Assembly (NCBI GenBank): GCA_027618835.1
Contig: JAQCHZ010000001.1
Coordinates: 111,642-175,641 of the forward strand
Direction of reading: 5' to 3'
DNA length: 64,000 nucleotides
Source of the DNA: Chloroflexota bacterium
GTDB lineage: Bacteria > Chloroflexota > Dehalococcoidia > Lucifugimonadales > Lucifugimonadaceae
A program made the position numbers and the translations under genes. The notes beneath the pieces are model-generated. The model saw nothing but the letters and a program-made list of their open reading frames with translations, was not told the origin of the DNA and did no database searches. Shown piece by piece: positions 51,149 to 62,050 of the stretch; within the stretch, counting starts at the first letter, position 1; every line of letters starts with the position of its first letter.

Positions 51149-52186
51149 TTGACCACTCAGACAAATACAGAAAATGATGCTGCCGCGAGTGCTGATAGTG
51201 CTTCGACGATTCTTGAGGTCAAAAATCTGTCGACCCAGTTTAGAACTAGGGCCGGATTGGTTAAAGCCGTCGATGATGTTTCGTTTTCGGTAAAAGAACG
51301 CGAAGTTCTCGCAATCGTTGGCGAAAGTGGGTGCGGTAAGAGTGTGACTGCTCTGTCAGTTATGGGCCTGATTCCAACGCCTCCAGGTGAGATCGTTGGC
51401 GGTGAGATCATGTTCGGTGGAAAGGATCTGCTCCAGGCTTCTGATGATGAGATGCAGGAAATTCGTGGCGGGCAAATGGGAATGATTTTCCAGGAGCCGA
51501 TGACTTCGCTGAATCCTGTGATGACAATTGGCAAGCAAGTTGCTGAACCGCTTCGTATTCACCTAGGTCTCAGTAAAGCAGCTGCGAGGGTGCGTGCTGG
51601 CGAATTACTTTCGCTTGTAGGTTTGCCCGACCCGCTCGAGAAGCTGGACGACTATCCGCACCAGATGAGTGGCGGACAGCGTCAGCGAGTAATGATCGCA
51701 ATGGCGATGAGTTGTGAGCCGAAGCTGTTGATCGCAGACGAGGCGACTACCGCGCTCGATGTGACAGTTCAAGCTCAGGTGCTTGAACTATTGATTCGGG
51801 TTGCCGAGGAATTCGGTACTGCACTCATTATCATCACTCATAATTTAGGAATCGTCGCTCGTTACGCTCATCGGGTGAACGTTATGTACGCCGGAAAGAT
51901 TCGTGAAAGTGGGACGGCAGCGGACGTATATAAAAACCCTGGCCATCCTTATACGGCTGGTCTGCTGAGTTCAGTCCCCAGCCTGATGCAATCGACAAGC
52001 GGAAAACTGCAGTCGATCGAAGGCGAAATACCCGACCTCACCGATTTGCCTTCTGGTTGCGCATTTGGGCCAAGGTGTCCATATGTACAAGACCGTTGTC
52101 GCTTAGAGGATCCACCATTGGAAAATGTTGGGGATGATCATATTTCCGCCTGCTGGGAATCGGCACAGTTTAGGGGAACTACATGA
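51149..52186 (+). CDS. ABC transporter ATP-binding protein (DppD/OppD type)
   Basis: GESGCGKSVTALSVMGLIP, MSGGQRQRVMIAMAMS, LIADEATTALDVTVQAQVL. Confidence 0.95.
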   Translation: MTTQTNTENDAAASADSASTILEVKNLSTQFRTRAGLVKAVDDVSFSVKEREVLAIVGESGCGKSVTALSVMGLIPTPPGEIVGGEIMFGGKDLLQASDDEMQEIRGGQMGMIFQEPMTSLNPVMTIGKQVAEPLRIHLGLSKAAARVRAGELLSLVGLPDPLEKLDDYPHQMSGGQRQRVMIAMAMSCEPKLLIADEATTALDVTVQAQVLELLIRVAEEFGTALIIITHNLGIVARYAHRVNVMYAGKIRESGTAADVYKNPGHPYTAGLLSSVPSLMQSTSGKLQSIEGEIPDLTDLPSGCAFGPRCPYVQDRCRLEDPPLENVGDDHISACWESAQFRGTT

Positions 52187-53175
52187 GCATGACGACTAGC
52201 ACACGGTCAGTCCTAGATATCAGAGATTTACAGGTTCATTTTCCGGTAAATCGTGGTGTTTTGTTCATCAAAAATAAAGGGGCCGTAAAGGCTGTTGATG
52301 GAGTGAATCTATCGATCGCTCCCGGTGAGACCGTTGGACTTGTGGGTGAGAGTGGCTCAGGCAAGACAACTGTTGGGCGTGCAATTATCGGGTTGGTAAA
52401 ACCGACTGGTGGGGTGATTGAATTCGAGGGCAACAATGTTCTTGAAATGAACTCCGCAGCCTTGCGACAGTTCCGTCGACAGGTTGGAGTTGTTTTTCAG
52501 GATCCGTACGGATCGCTGAATCCGCGGATGACTGCTGAGCGAATCATCTCGGAACCCCTGGTCGCTCATCATCTGTTCAACAGCAAACAAGAACGCCGCG
52601 CTCGCGTACAGGAACTGCTGGAAATTGTCGGTTTGAACGCCGGAATGGCAAGCCGTTACCCACACGAGTTTAGTGGTGGGCAGCGCCAACGCATTGGAAT
52701 CGCTCGAGCCATCGCATCGGACCCAACTCTGATCATTCTGGATGAACCAGTTTCAGCGCTGGATGTATCGATTCAAGCACAAATCATCAACTTGCTTGAT
52801 GAACTGCAAGATCGTCTACAGATCGCATATTTGTTTATTGCACACGACCTATCTGTGGTTCGTCACGCGAGTGATCGAGTAGCGGTTATGTATCTGGGTA
52901 AGTTGATGGAAGTTGCCCCTCGGGATGCTGTGTACGACAACCCGCTTCATCCGTATACGAAAGCGTTGCTCTCGGCCGTTCCGGTTCCAGATCCTGAGAT
53001 TGAGAAAAAGCGGGAACGAACGATATTAACCGGCGATATCCCGAGCCCAACTAATCCGCCATCTGGTTGTGTGTTTAGAACTCGTTGTCCGATTGCCGAT
53101 GAAGCATGTGCCGAGTCGATTCCCGAACTTCGGGAAGTAACGCCGGGGCAACATGTCGCTTGCTTGAAGGTGTGA
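52183..53175 (+). CDS. ABC transporter ATP-binding protein (DppF/OppF type)
   Basis: GESGSGKTTVGRAIIGL, FSGGQRQRIGIARAIASDPTLIILDEPVSALDVSIQAQI; ATGA overlap with the preceding gene. Confidence 0.95.
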   Translation: MSMTTSTRSVLDIRDLQVHFPVNRGVLFIKNKGAVKAVDGVNLSIAPGETVGLVGESGSGKTTVGRAIIGLVKPTGGVIEFEGNNVLEMNSAALRQFRRQVGVVFQDPYGSLNPRMTAERIISEPLVAHHLFNSKQERRARVQELLEIVGLNAGMASRYPHEFSGGQRQRIGIARAIASDPTLIILDEPVSALDVSIQAQIINLLDELQDRLQIAYLFIAHDLSVVRHASDRVAVMYLGKLMEVAPRDAVYDNPLHPYTKALLSAVPVPDPEIEKKRERTILTGDIPSPTNPPSGCVFRTRCPIADEACAESIPELREVTPGQHVACLKV

Positions 53176-53254
53176 ACTAATACCTTGTTGGCGAAATTAC
53201 CTATGAGTGCTATTTAGGCGAGTTGCTTCAACTCAAATTAGCTGGTGTTGATCA

Positions 53255-55639
53255 ATGAATATTTCGAAAGCTACTAACACCGGACTGCTCAGCGGATTCA
53301 ATATCCTAGAGATTGGACCGCGCTTAACTAGTGCCGTCACAGGGCGTCTGTTTGCAGAGCTGGGTGCGGATGTAATCAAAATTGAGCCACCTGGTGGAGA
53401 TTTGACACGAAGTCGCGGACCAGTTAATAACGGGGATTCAAGGGCTTATGGTGGACTTTTCGTTTCGCAAAACGCTGGTAAACGCGTTGTTGAGTTAGAC
53501 CTTGAGGACGATCAAGGAGCTGAATCTTTCAAGACACTAGCGTGTGATGCTGACTTGATCGTCAGCAGCTGGCATCCTGCGGACTCAAAGAAATTTTCGA
53601 TCGAACCAGCATCGTTGCAGGAACTGAACCCATCAGCAGTGATTGTCTATACGACACCGTTCGGTCTTACCGGCCCCAATAGCAATTATCAGGGATCCGA
53701 TTTGGTCATATTCCATGCTAGTGGTTTGGCAAAGAGCTTAATCGGCCCAGTCGATGATCCTGTCGAAACGCCGCCAGTTCGTGCTCATGGTCAACAATCA
53801 GAGTTCATTTCGGGTGTAGCAGCCGCCTGTGCGGGGATGATCGGGTTGCTGCGCAAGGAATCATCAAATGTTGGCGCTGTCATCGATATTTCGATGCAAG
53901 AGTCGCTGGCATTTATGGACATTATCAGTTTGTCAGCGGCCTCATTCGGAAAGCCTGGTAGGGCGCGAAAGAAAGAGGCGATTTCGGGTCCTAACCTCAC
54001 GATATTGCCGGCCGCCGACGGCTTCATTGCCATCTCACCGCGAGAAGAACGCCAGTGGAAAAATTTCCTGCGATTGCTGGGCGATCCCGATTGGGGAGAC
54101 GATCCACGTTTCGCAGATCGGGTTTTGCGGCAGGAAAATGCCGAAGCGGTTATCGCTCGCCTATCGGACTGGAGTCGCACCCAGAAGAAGATGGAAATGT
54201 TCCATTTTTTGCAGGAAAACCATATCCCATGCTATCCACTACTCACCCCTTCAGATCATCTTGAATCAGAACAGTTGAGTGCTAGGAATTATTTTGACCA
54301 GGTGAACATTGGATCCAAGTCGGGCTTAAAGCTCCCCGGGATGCCGTATCGGATCAGTGATATGACATCCAATGAGAGTTCGACCTTCAGAGAAGTAACC
54401 GAAATAACCCCAGAAGAAATCGGATGGAAATCAAAAACCAGTGCCGGATTCAGCAGTTCTTCAAAATCGAGTGGACTTAAAGAATTGCCGCTTAAGAGAG
54501 TTCGGGTTGCTGATCTGAGCTGGGTGATCGCAGGCCCTACAAGCACCCGTTACCTCGCATCGATGGGAGCTGAGGTAGTAAAAGTCGAGACATCAAGCCG
54601 TCCCGATCCTGGCCGGGCTGGTCAACTCCATGACGTACTCGGACAGGGAAAGCTTGGCATCACCCTCAATCTGAAATCCGAGGATGGGCTCGCCGCGATC
54701 AAAAAACTGATTGCTAGTAGCGATATTCTCATCGAAAACTTTGCACCAGGTGTCATGGAAAGACTCGGCTTGGGTTGGGATGTTCTAAATAAAATCAACT
54801 CAAAACTGGTAATGGTTTCGGCATCAGGTACTGGTCAGACGGGACCAACACGGCAGTACGCAGCCTACGGAACATTGCTGCAAATATACACCGGATTCGC
54901 CGGGCTAAATGGATACCCTAACCTGCCCACCAGTATCGGTATGGCATGGGCAGACCCTTTGTGCGGAATGTTACTTGCTTATGTTGCTGTCGCAGCGCTG
55001 CGTTCGAGCCGTAACACCGGCAAGGGGCGGCATATTGATTTCTCGATGGTTGAGGCGGTATTGGCGACAATGCCAGAACCTTTACTTGAATACCAGATGA
55101 ATGGAAAAATATCTGAACCAATCGGCAACGATGACAGCGAATATTCACCTCACGGCGTGTTCAAATCCGACGGTGATGATTCATGGATAGCTATTGCTGT
55201 AACTTGTCAATCTGAATGGAATTCGCTCGTGGATCTGGTCGATGCCCCTGACGCGTTTCGTCAATTGGACCAGAATGAGCGGCGTGAACGATCTACCGAC
55301 ATTGCCCAAATAATCGAGGCATGGACGAGTGGGCTATCGCCTGATTCTGCGATGGAAAAATTGCAGAACGCGGGAGTTCCCGCCAGTGCATCGCGTACAA
55401 GTGCTGAATTAGCAGAAGATGTGCATTTGAAGGCGCGAAGATTCTTCGAAATGCTCAAAGACAGGAAAGGCGAGCTGCGGTTGATGCCAGCATTGCCATG
55501 GCAGTGGCAGGATGATCATCCGCCGGCTTACGGACAACCGCCAACTCTCGGCGGCGACACCAAATTCGTGTTGAAATCGATACTTGGGTACTCGGATCCC
55601 GAGATCAAGATCATGGAAGACATGGGTGCGTTGAACTAG
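53255..55639 (+). CDS. fused two-domain CaiB/BaiF CoA-transferase
   Basis: 794 aa; two CaiB repeats: NILEIGPRLTSAVTGRLFAELGADVIKIEPP... and VRVADLSWVIAGPTSTRYLASMGAEVVKVETS...ILIENFAPGVMERLGLGWDVL. Confidence 0.92.
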   Translation: MNISKATNTGLLSGFNILEIGPRLTSAVTGRLFAELGADVIKIEPPGGDLTRSRGPVNNGDSRAYGGLFVSQNAGKRVVELDLEDDQGAESFKTLACDADLIVSSWHPADSKKFSIEPASLQELNPSAVIVYTTPFGLTGPNSNYQGSDLVIFHASGLAKSLIGPVDDPVETPPVRAHGQQSEFISGVAAACAGMIGLLRKESSNVGAVIDISMQESLAFMDIISLSAASFGKPGRARKKEAISGPNLTILPAADGFIAISPREERQWKNFLRLLGDPDWGDDPRFADRVLRQENAEAVIARLSDWSRTQKKMEMFHFLQENHIPCYPLLTPSDHLESEQLSARNYFDQVNIGSKSGLKLPGMPYRISDMTSNESSTFREVTEITPEEIGWKSKTSAGFSSSSKSSGLKELPLKRVRVADLSWVIAGPTSTRYLASMGAEVVKVETSSRPDPGRAGQLHDVLGQGKLGITLNLKSEDGLAAIKKLIASSDILIENFAPGVMERLGLGWDVLNKINSKLVMVSASGTGQTGPTRQYAAYGTLLQIYTGFAGLNGYPNLPTSIGMAWADPLCGMLLAYVAVAALRSSRNTGKGRHIDFSMVEAVLATMPEPLLEYQMNGKISEPIGNDDSEYSPHGVFKSDGDDSWIAIAVTCQSEWNSLVDLVDAPDAFRQLDQNERRERSTDIAQIIEAWTSGLSPDSAMEKLQNAGVPASASRTSAELAEDVHLKARRFFEMLKDRKGELRLMPALPWQWQDDHPPAYGQPPTLGGDTKFVLKSILGYSDPEIKIMEDMGALN

Positions 55640-55654
55640 AAACGATGCCCTGAC

Positions 55655-57603
55655 CTAGTTCAACGATTTACGAGCTACCGCTACGTCGTACCGATCGACG
55701 GCATTCTGTTCCAGTACGAACCCGTTCTCCACCAGATTGTCGGTATCGAGTTTCACGAGCTCAATATATTTGGCTCGACTTTCATAGCGTTCCTCGATTG
55801 AGTAGCGTACGTCGTTAGTTGCTTGACGTTCGGATTGAGTTGCGGCAAACCAGCGAGAGAAACCAATCATAGGAACCTGTTGATCGGGGGCGCCCGTTTT
55901 AGGATCACGGGGATTCCAACCCGCGTGCGACGCAACCGGTTGAGTGATGTCAGGCAGTCGAATTCCTGCGACTTCGTTGCCGTCTGAATCGACTGCGGAA
56001 ACTAGGCATGGGTATGTTTCACCCTCCACTGTCGGATACTCAGCAATCCCCTGATCTCCTCGTGCTCCGAGATCAATCGTTCTGATCACCCATAGCTTTG
56101 AGCGACCAGGTGTGATCTGCTCAGGCAGCTGGTCGAATCGATCAAGCACGCTATCTCTTGTAACGGCGGTTTCTTGGTCGATTCGGGCATGGGTGCTTTG
56201 CGGTGGCTCTGCTCCCTCGGTAATCCATTGTTCGAGATTTACGAGAGCAGCTCGTAAAAGAGGAGAGTAGTCGACTACGTTGTAGTCATAGAACCCAAGG
56301 GCACCTTCGGGTCCTTGATCACGAGTCTGCGGGATGGTGCCTGCACCGTGCTGAGTACCTGCAAAGTGGTACATGCGTGCGTTGACATCCAAATCGACAT
56401 CCTGCTTGCCTAGAGGATCGGTGTGCATTAGTGAACAGTCGCCCCTCCAGTACTCGGAGGAGCTGTTTGTGTAGATGATTTTGGGAACTGCGTTCATGGC
56501 GTTGAGTCGCTTCAGAAGGCCGTCAGAGCGCAACGTCAATGGGTCTTCGAGTTCAACATCGGCAAAGGGATAAAGATGCCCGTAACTCGGATAAGACTGG
56601 TTAGATGGTTGAGCGTATCGATGATTGAATGAACCTCTTCGTCCACCGGCTACGTGCGGTAACAGTCCATCGAACACCTTTCGGTCTTGCTCATCCACAT
56701 TCAGACCTAGGTACATGAAATGTCGCAGCATTCGACCGGTTTGAGATACGCCGTAGCCGATTGCGTGGTCGAGCGTTCCGAAATCCGGTATCAACTCTGT
56801 CGAGTCGTACTTCAGGAATGATGTTGCGTCTCTCAGGGCGAGGAGACCGGTTCCAGCGACAGGTGCTTCTTTGGTTGAATAGACGAGTTGGTAGTACTTG
56901 CCCGGTTCGAACCCGCCCTCAAGATAGATATGTTCGTCACTGGATTCGATTCCCGTCGAAGTTTCCCGAGCAAATTTCCAATTCGAGCGGGGGATCAGGG
57001 ACTCTTCATCGTCTTCGAAATCTTTTATATATAGAGCATCTTCTGATTCATTTCCGCCGATCGCCCTTAGTGGGCGGTGAATGCGATCGGCTAGCAACCA
57101 GGTGGACTCTCGTTGATTAGGTCGTATTTCTACAACATTTTTTCCGGGATATGCCTCGCCAGTAAGATCGGCGAGGGGAGGGTTTAGACCCATCAGGACG
57201 TCGTCGCCGAACACATCCCATTGCCATCCGATGGATGCGACGGTGAATCCTCGTTCAAAGAGGAAACCATCTCCCGGCGGAGGACTGGCTGCTGCGTCGG
57301 CATCAGTACGATTGAACGTGTCAATGACTCGACGCCGACCACGGTTGGGCAATTCAATGACCAGTCGGTGAGAACCTTTGTCGGGATCGACGGGTTTTAC
57401 CAACGAGAAATCGGCAGTGAAACGAACTCGACCCTCATCGTCACGAGGAGCCGAAGGTCGACGATGTCTTTGTTGGCTTCGTCCGACGGGTCGACAGCGA
57501 AGGTGAGCAATGCATCTACCTGCTCGTATGCACCGACGTCACCGAACTGACGCCCTTCGGCGTATGAGTGACGACGGATAAGCTTCAGGTCAACGACGGC
57601 CAT
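55655..57603 (-). pseudogene. alpha/beta hydrolase domain protein with a frameshift near 57430
   Basis: N-part ORF 57397-57603 (MAVVDLKLIRRHSYAEGRQFGDVGAYEQVDALLTFAVDP) and main ORF 55655-57403 are in different frames but join as one protein ...DLRL/PRDDEGRVRFTADFSLVKPVDPDKGSHRLVIELPNRG. Confidence 0.7.
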
Positions 57604-57618
57604 TGTTTATCCCCGATT

Positions 57619-57651
57619 TCAGCCCTCGGACAGATATGCACCGAGGGCTGA
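57619..57651. terminator. hairpin between hydrolase and enoyl-CoA hydratase genes
   Basis: TCAGCCCTCGG ... CCGAGGGCTGA, 11-bp perfect stem. Confidence 0.55.
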
Positions 57652-57676
57652 CTATTTCGTGGCAAGGGATTTCTGA

Positions 57677-58594
57677 TTATGCCCCGCCAGTTCGTTTGAG
57701 TTCGTCGATTCGTTCACGCTGCTCTGGAGTGAGTTCTTCGAATGGTTCGCCCTTTTTTCGCAGTCCTCCAGTGAAGTTTGGCTTTCGCTTTTCCAAGAAT
57801 GCTGCACGACCTTCTTCACCATCGGTAGTCAGGCTGGTTAGCAGTTGGTTCATCAGAGTCTGGACACGCCATGCCTCGTCCGTCGGTAAGTTGCCGAACC
57901 GTATGACAAGTTCTTTCATCATGCGAGTGGCATTTGGTGGCTGCAAGGCGATCGATTCCGCAATTTCAACTGATCGTGACATCAGGTCGGCATGTGGAAC
58001 CACTTCGTTGATCAGACCGATACGCAGTGCTTCTTCAGCACCAAACGGCTCGTCAGTTAGCAGGATTTTCATGGCGTCAGCGTAGTTGATTTGCCTAGTC
58101 AGTAGTGTCGCACCGGGACCACCTCCGACCCATCCGTTCGATAGCAATGCGAACTTGAACCGCGCGTTTTCCGCTGATGCCACTCGGATGTCGGCGGTTG
58201 ATAGCAGGGTATAAAATCCTGCGCCTGCAGCCCAACCGTTGACTGCCGCAACGACGGGTTTATAGACGCGTGGGAAGTGGTCTCCCATCAGTCCATGCAC
58301 GCCCAATTTCTGGCCATTATTGGTCCCAGACTGCGGCCAAAATATTCTTTCAGCCATCAAAAATTCACGTTCTTCTTCCGTGACATCTGGATTTGGCGCC
58401 AGATTATGACCAGCACAGAAATATTTATCGCCTTCACCAGTGAGGATGGTCACGCGCATGTCGTGATCGTCCCAAATCTCCCTCCACGCCGCATCGAGTT
58501 GGTTGGACGTTTCCTTGTCCATGATGTTGGCTTTTTTGGGGTTGTTAATGGTTATGTATGCAATGTTGTCTTTTTTTTCGAACTTGATCGGCAT
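57677..58594 (-). CDS. enoyl-CoA hydratase/isomerase family protein
   Basis: MPIKFEKKDNIAYITINNPKKANIMDKETSNQLDAAW; YFCAGHNL; VAAVNGWAAGAGFYTLLSTADIRVAS. Confidence 0.93.
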   Translation of the reverse strand: MPIKFEKKDNIAYITINNPKKANIMDKETSNQLDAAWREIWDDHDMRVTILTGEGDKYFCAGHNLAPNPDVTEEEREFLMAERIFWPQSGTNNGQKLGVHGLMGDHFPRVYKPVVAAVNGWAAGAGFYTLLSTADIRVASAENARFKFALLSNGWVGGGPGATLLTRQINYADAMKILLTDEPFGAEEALRIGLINEVVPHADLMSRSVEIAESIALQPPNATRMMKELVIRFGNLPTDEAWRVQTLMNQLLTSLTTDGEEGRAAFLEKRKPNFTGGLRKKGEPFEELTPEQRERIDELKRTGGA

Positions 58595-58833
58595 ATGGCA
58601 CCTCCGTGGTTGATCTCATGGGAGGGGTGCAATTCGTTTAATCCGCAACATGGATTATTTCGAACGCGCACCCTCTCGAACGCCGACAGTTTATGTAGAA
58701 AATGAGGCTAATCCGACGTGCCACGAGGCATTACCTGCATGACTGTAGTAACTGAACTGGCGTCGAACCGCGTTTTCTACTTGTGTGAAACTTGCCGAAC
58801 TTGTATGACGATGGTGATTCGGTGGAGACAAAT

Positions 58834-59664
58834 CTAGGTGATGTCGAACCCTCGCCAATATCGGCGACCTTCGATGATTTCCACGGTGCCGATATTGCGT
58901 CCGTGTTCTAGATGCCCGGAGGCGATGGTCATTCCCGGCAACAGGCGTTCGAGTAATCGTTTACGTGTTTCGATACCCATTGTGGGGTCGACATCGGCTC
59001 TGTGACTCCATTCGGGTTCGGCGAACTGCGCTGCTGAGTGAAAAACATCACCGGTAACTATTCCGCTTACACCATTCGATTCGAGTAGTAGCGACATATG
59101 GCCTGGAGTTGCCAAGGTTTTCATGCCGGGAATCAGTTGCTTCTCACCGTCGACAAGTTCAACCACCCCGTGGTCCATTAATGGAGCGAATCCAGATTTG
59201 AATGCATCTGAATGTTCGGATCGAGCGGGATCCTTGTTCGACTCCTAATAATCCCAATCAATCTGGCTAGCCACATACTTTGCGTTTGGGAAGAACGGCA
59301 TTTTGTAATCTTCGGAAAGCGACCATCCAATGTGATCGTAGTGGAGGTGAGTAAATACGACCATCGTGATATCGCTTGGTGCAAGACCAACCGATTTCAG
59401 GCTTGCAGGCAGTTCGGCTGGTGGTGCACCGTAACGTTTCGGAGGATGATGTCCGAGCCCGGTGTCAACCAAAACGGTCGAATTGCCAATGCGTACAACA
59501 ATGCCACCGAAATTGCTTCTGTGGAGGCCTTTGCTATCGAGTGCATAGGGGTGACGCTCCCAGCCTTCGGCAGCGACTTTCGGAAATGGCCACGAAGGAT
59601 CAACTGGGGGTGCTTCGCCGTCACTGACGGGTATCACCTCGATATCGCCAATTTTCACGTTCAT
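58834..59664 (-). pseudogene. metallo-beta-lactamase-fold hydrolase interrupted by in-frame TAG
   Basis: ORFs 59245-59664 and 58834-59178 are in the same frame; TAG at 59245-59247: ...VFTHLHYDHIGW...YVASQIDWDY*ESNKDPARSEHSDAFKSGFAPLMDHGVVELV...TPGHMSLLLES. Confidence 0.78.
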
Positions 59665-59922
59665 TGAAGTTCGTATGTACTTTCAACACGTACCGAGTTC
59701 CATTTGGATGAGTGTACCGAGTTGAGTAGTTTCGCATATTAAGATGAGAAAACGAACAGATTTCACTGCACAAGTGACTACTGGAGCGTCACTGTGTGAC
59801 CAGACGCACAGCGATGGCGTGATTGATGTGACTAAGATTCACTTGCTAAATGATCTGCCACCGATACCAACCAAACAACCTAACGTGCTTGTGGACCGAA
59901 CTATCTAGCACGGAGATTACTA

Positions 59923-60882
59923 ATGCCGCTGTTGCTCACTGACAAAGAAGTAAACGAACTAATGTCGATGTCGCAATGTGTCGACGCTGTCGAAGACGCA
60001 TTTAGGCAAGCGGGTGAGGGCAAGGCATGGAATAGGCCTCGATCCCGTATTCGAATGCCACGAGGGTTTCACCATCTGATGGCTGGATACCTTGCTGATA
60101 GCGAGGTATTTGGGGTTAAGACCTACACCAGCTTCCGGGCAGGAACTCGCTTCATCACGATGCTATACGACGCTAACAATGGTGATTTACTTGCAACACT
60201 GCAAGGTGGGCGAATTGGTCAAATGCGGACTGGAGCTGTTAGCGGAATCGGAACCAAGCACATGTCTCGAGAAGATTCGGTAACAGTTGGCATGATAGGA
60301 GCTGGATTTCAAGCGCGTGGACAGATCGAAGGAATTTGCGCGGTCCGCGATATCAAATCGGTGAAGGTCTTTGACAGTGCACAAGAATTCGCAGAAAAAA
60401 TGACCCGAGAAATGAGCGAAGAACTCGGGGTCGAAATGAATGTTGTTGAGACGGCACAAGAAGCGGTATCAGACGTCGACATCATAATTACCATGACCAC
60501 TTCCCGAACGCCAGTCCTGCTTGGTGAATGGTTACAACCGGGACAACACATCAATGCCGCAGGTAGCAACCACTGGATCCGGCAGGAAGTCGATGACAAT
60601 GTAATCAAAATGGCAGATCGCATCGTTGTAGACAGCAAAGAAGACGCCCAGATTGAGGCAGGTGATTTACTGTTCCCGATCGAACGAGGACGTGTGATGT
60701 GGAGCGGTATTCATGAGTTGGCAGATTTGGTTGTCGGGAACGTAAAAGGTCGCCAATCGAACGAAGAAATCACGCTCCTTGAATCACAGGGGATTGCTCT
60801 CAGCGATATTGCGGCAGCGAACTATGTTTATCAACGAGCTAAAGAAAAGGGTCTAGGACTCGAACTTCCTATGGAATCCTAA
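59923..60882 (+). CDS. ornithine cyclodeaminase / mu-crystallin family protein
   Basis: MPLLLTDKEVNELMSMSQCVDAVEDAFRQ; RTGAVSGIGTKHMSREDSVTVGMIGAGFQARGQIEGI; INAAGSNHWIRQEVD. Confidence 0.93.
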   Translation: MPLLLTDKEVNELMSMSQCVDAVEDAFRQAGEGKAWNRPRSRIRMPRGFHHLMAGYLADSEVFGVKTYTSFRAGTRFITMLYDANNGDLLATLQGGRIGQMRTGAVSGIGTKHMSREDSVTVGMIGAGFQARGQIEGICAVRDIKSVKVFDSAQEFAEKMTREMSEELGVEMNVVETAQEAVSDVDIIITMTTSRTPVLLGEWLQPGQHINAAGSNHWIRQEVDDNVIKMADRIVVDSKEDAQIEAGDLLFPIERGRVMWSGIHELADLVVGNVKGRQSNEEITLLESQGIALSDIAAANYVYQRAKEKGLGLELPMES

Positions 60883-60951
60883 AACGACGAATCCCATGCT
60901 CGTACCAGCTACAGCATAGGTCCTTTCATCCAAATAACGTCCTCCGAATCT

Positions 60952-60988
60952 CCAGCCCCACGCTTAGAAAGTTGTGGGGCTGGTTTTT
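60952..60988 (+). terminator. intrinsic terminator
   Basis: CCAGCCCCAC-gcttagaaagtt-GTGGGGCTGG followed by TTTTT. Confidence 0.85.
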
Positions 60989-61057
60989 ACTGATCGATAT
61001 GAGAAATTAGAACAGCGCCAATGATGCGTAGCGACAGAAGGGTTGGCAATTCGAAAT

Positions 61058-61966
61058 ATGGCGAATTTATATGACACTGCTCAGGTATTAGGAGTGCCGT
61101 TTACGGTCGAACATAAGCCGAACCGGCGAATCCTACAAACTTCGGATTTGGCGTTAAATTACTTCGAATGGGGATCACCTGATTCACCGAGAATATTGTT
61201 GCTTCACGGCTTCGCTCAGACTGCCCGTTCATGGGATCTAATTGCGCTGTCATTGGCTGATAGATATCACGTAATTAGTGTCGATGCTCGAGGGCATGGT
61301 GACAGCGAATGGTCTGCAAACGCCGCCTACTCACCAGAAGATCATCGACGAGATGTGAAGACGCTGATCAAACATTTAGGTTCAACACCTGTCACCTTGA
61401 TCGGACTTTCAATGGGTGGCGGAACGTCATACTCGTATGCGGCGGAACATGCTGAAGACATTCGAGCGTTGGTCATTACCGATACCGGCCCTGTAGGAAA
61501 TCCTAAAGGACGAAGCCGAATAAATGACTTCGTAACTATGGATGATGAACTCGACACGCTCGAAGAATTTGTTGTGCGTATTCACTCCTATTCATCAGCT
61601 AGAACTCTCGAACAAGTGCGTTCGTCTGTAATGAACAACGTGATGCAGAACAAAGCTGGCAAGTGGACATGGAAGTATGACAAGGCGTTGCGCGATCCGA
61701 GTCGACCGCGTAAACGAATGCCGCAACAACAGGCCTGGGCGTACCTGAAATCAATTAGTTGTGCATCGTTGCTCATAAGAGGTGCTAATTCAGATTTGTT
61801 CATGGCGGAAACGGCTGCTGAAATGCAAAAAGTTATGCAAAATTGCACTCTTGTTACCGTTGAGAACGCCGGTCACTTGGTGCCGAGAGACAATCCATTA
61901 GGCTTCCTGCAAGCGGTTAGCCCGTGGCTGGATGAGATACATCGAATCGACTCTGGTGATGCCTAA
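61058..61966 (+). CDS. alpha/beta hydrolase
   Basis: ILLLHGFAQTARSWDLIALSL, VDARGHGDSEW, LIGLSMGGGTSYSYA, ENAGHLVPRDNP. Confidence 0.92.
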   Translation: MANLYDTAQVLGVPFTVEHKPNRRILQTSDLALNYFEWGSPDSPRILLLHGFAQTARSWDLIALSLADRYHVISVDARGHGDSEWSANAAYSPEDHRRDVKTLIKHLGSTPVTLIGLSMGGGTSYSYAAEHAEDIRALVITDTGPVGNPKGRSRINDFVTMDDELDTLEEFVVRIHSYSSARTLEQVRSSVMNNVMQNKAGKWTWKYDKALRDPSRPRKRMPQQQAWAYLKSISCASLLIRGANSDLFMAETAAEMQKVMQNCTLVTVENAGHLVPRDNPLGFLQAVSPWLDEIHRIDSGDA

Positions 61967-62050
61967 ACTTATCGCCAGACGACTAAACCAAAACTGAGCC
62001 GAAAACTATAAGAAGCGGTTCACAAGCGAAGTAATCAGAAGAGCGCCAAC

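Noticed and set aside
615-59664. Genome-wide stop-codon reassignment to explain in-frame TAG/TGA/TAA
   Set aside because: All three stops are involved, and normal genes here end in each of them (for example rseP TAG, DppC TGA), so recoding is not supported.
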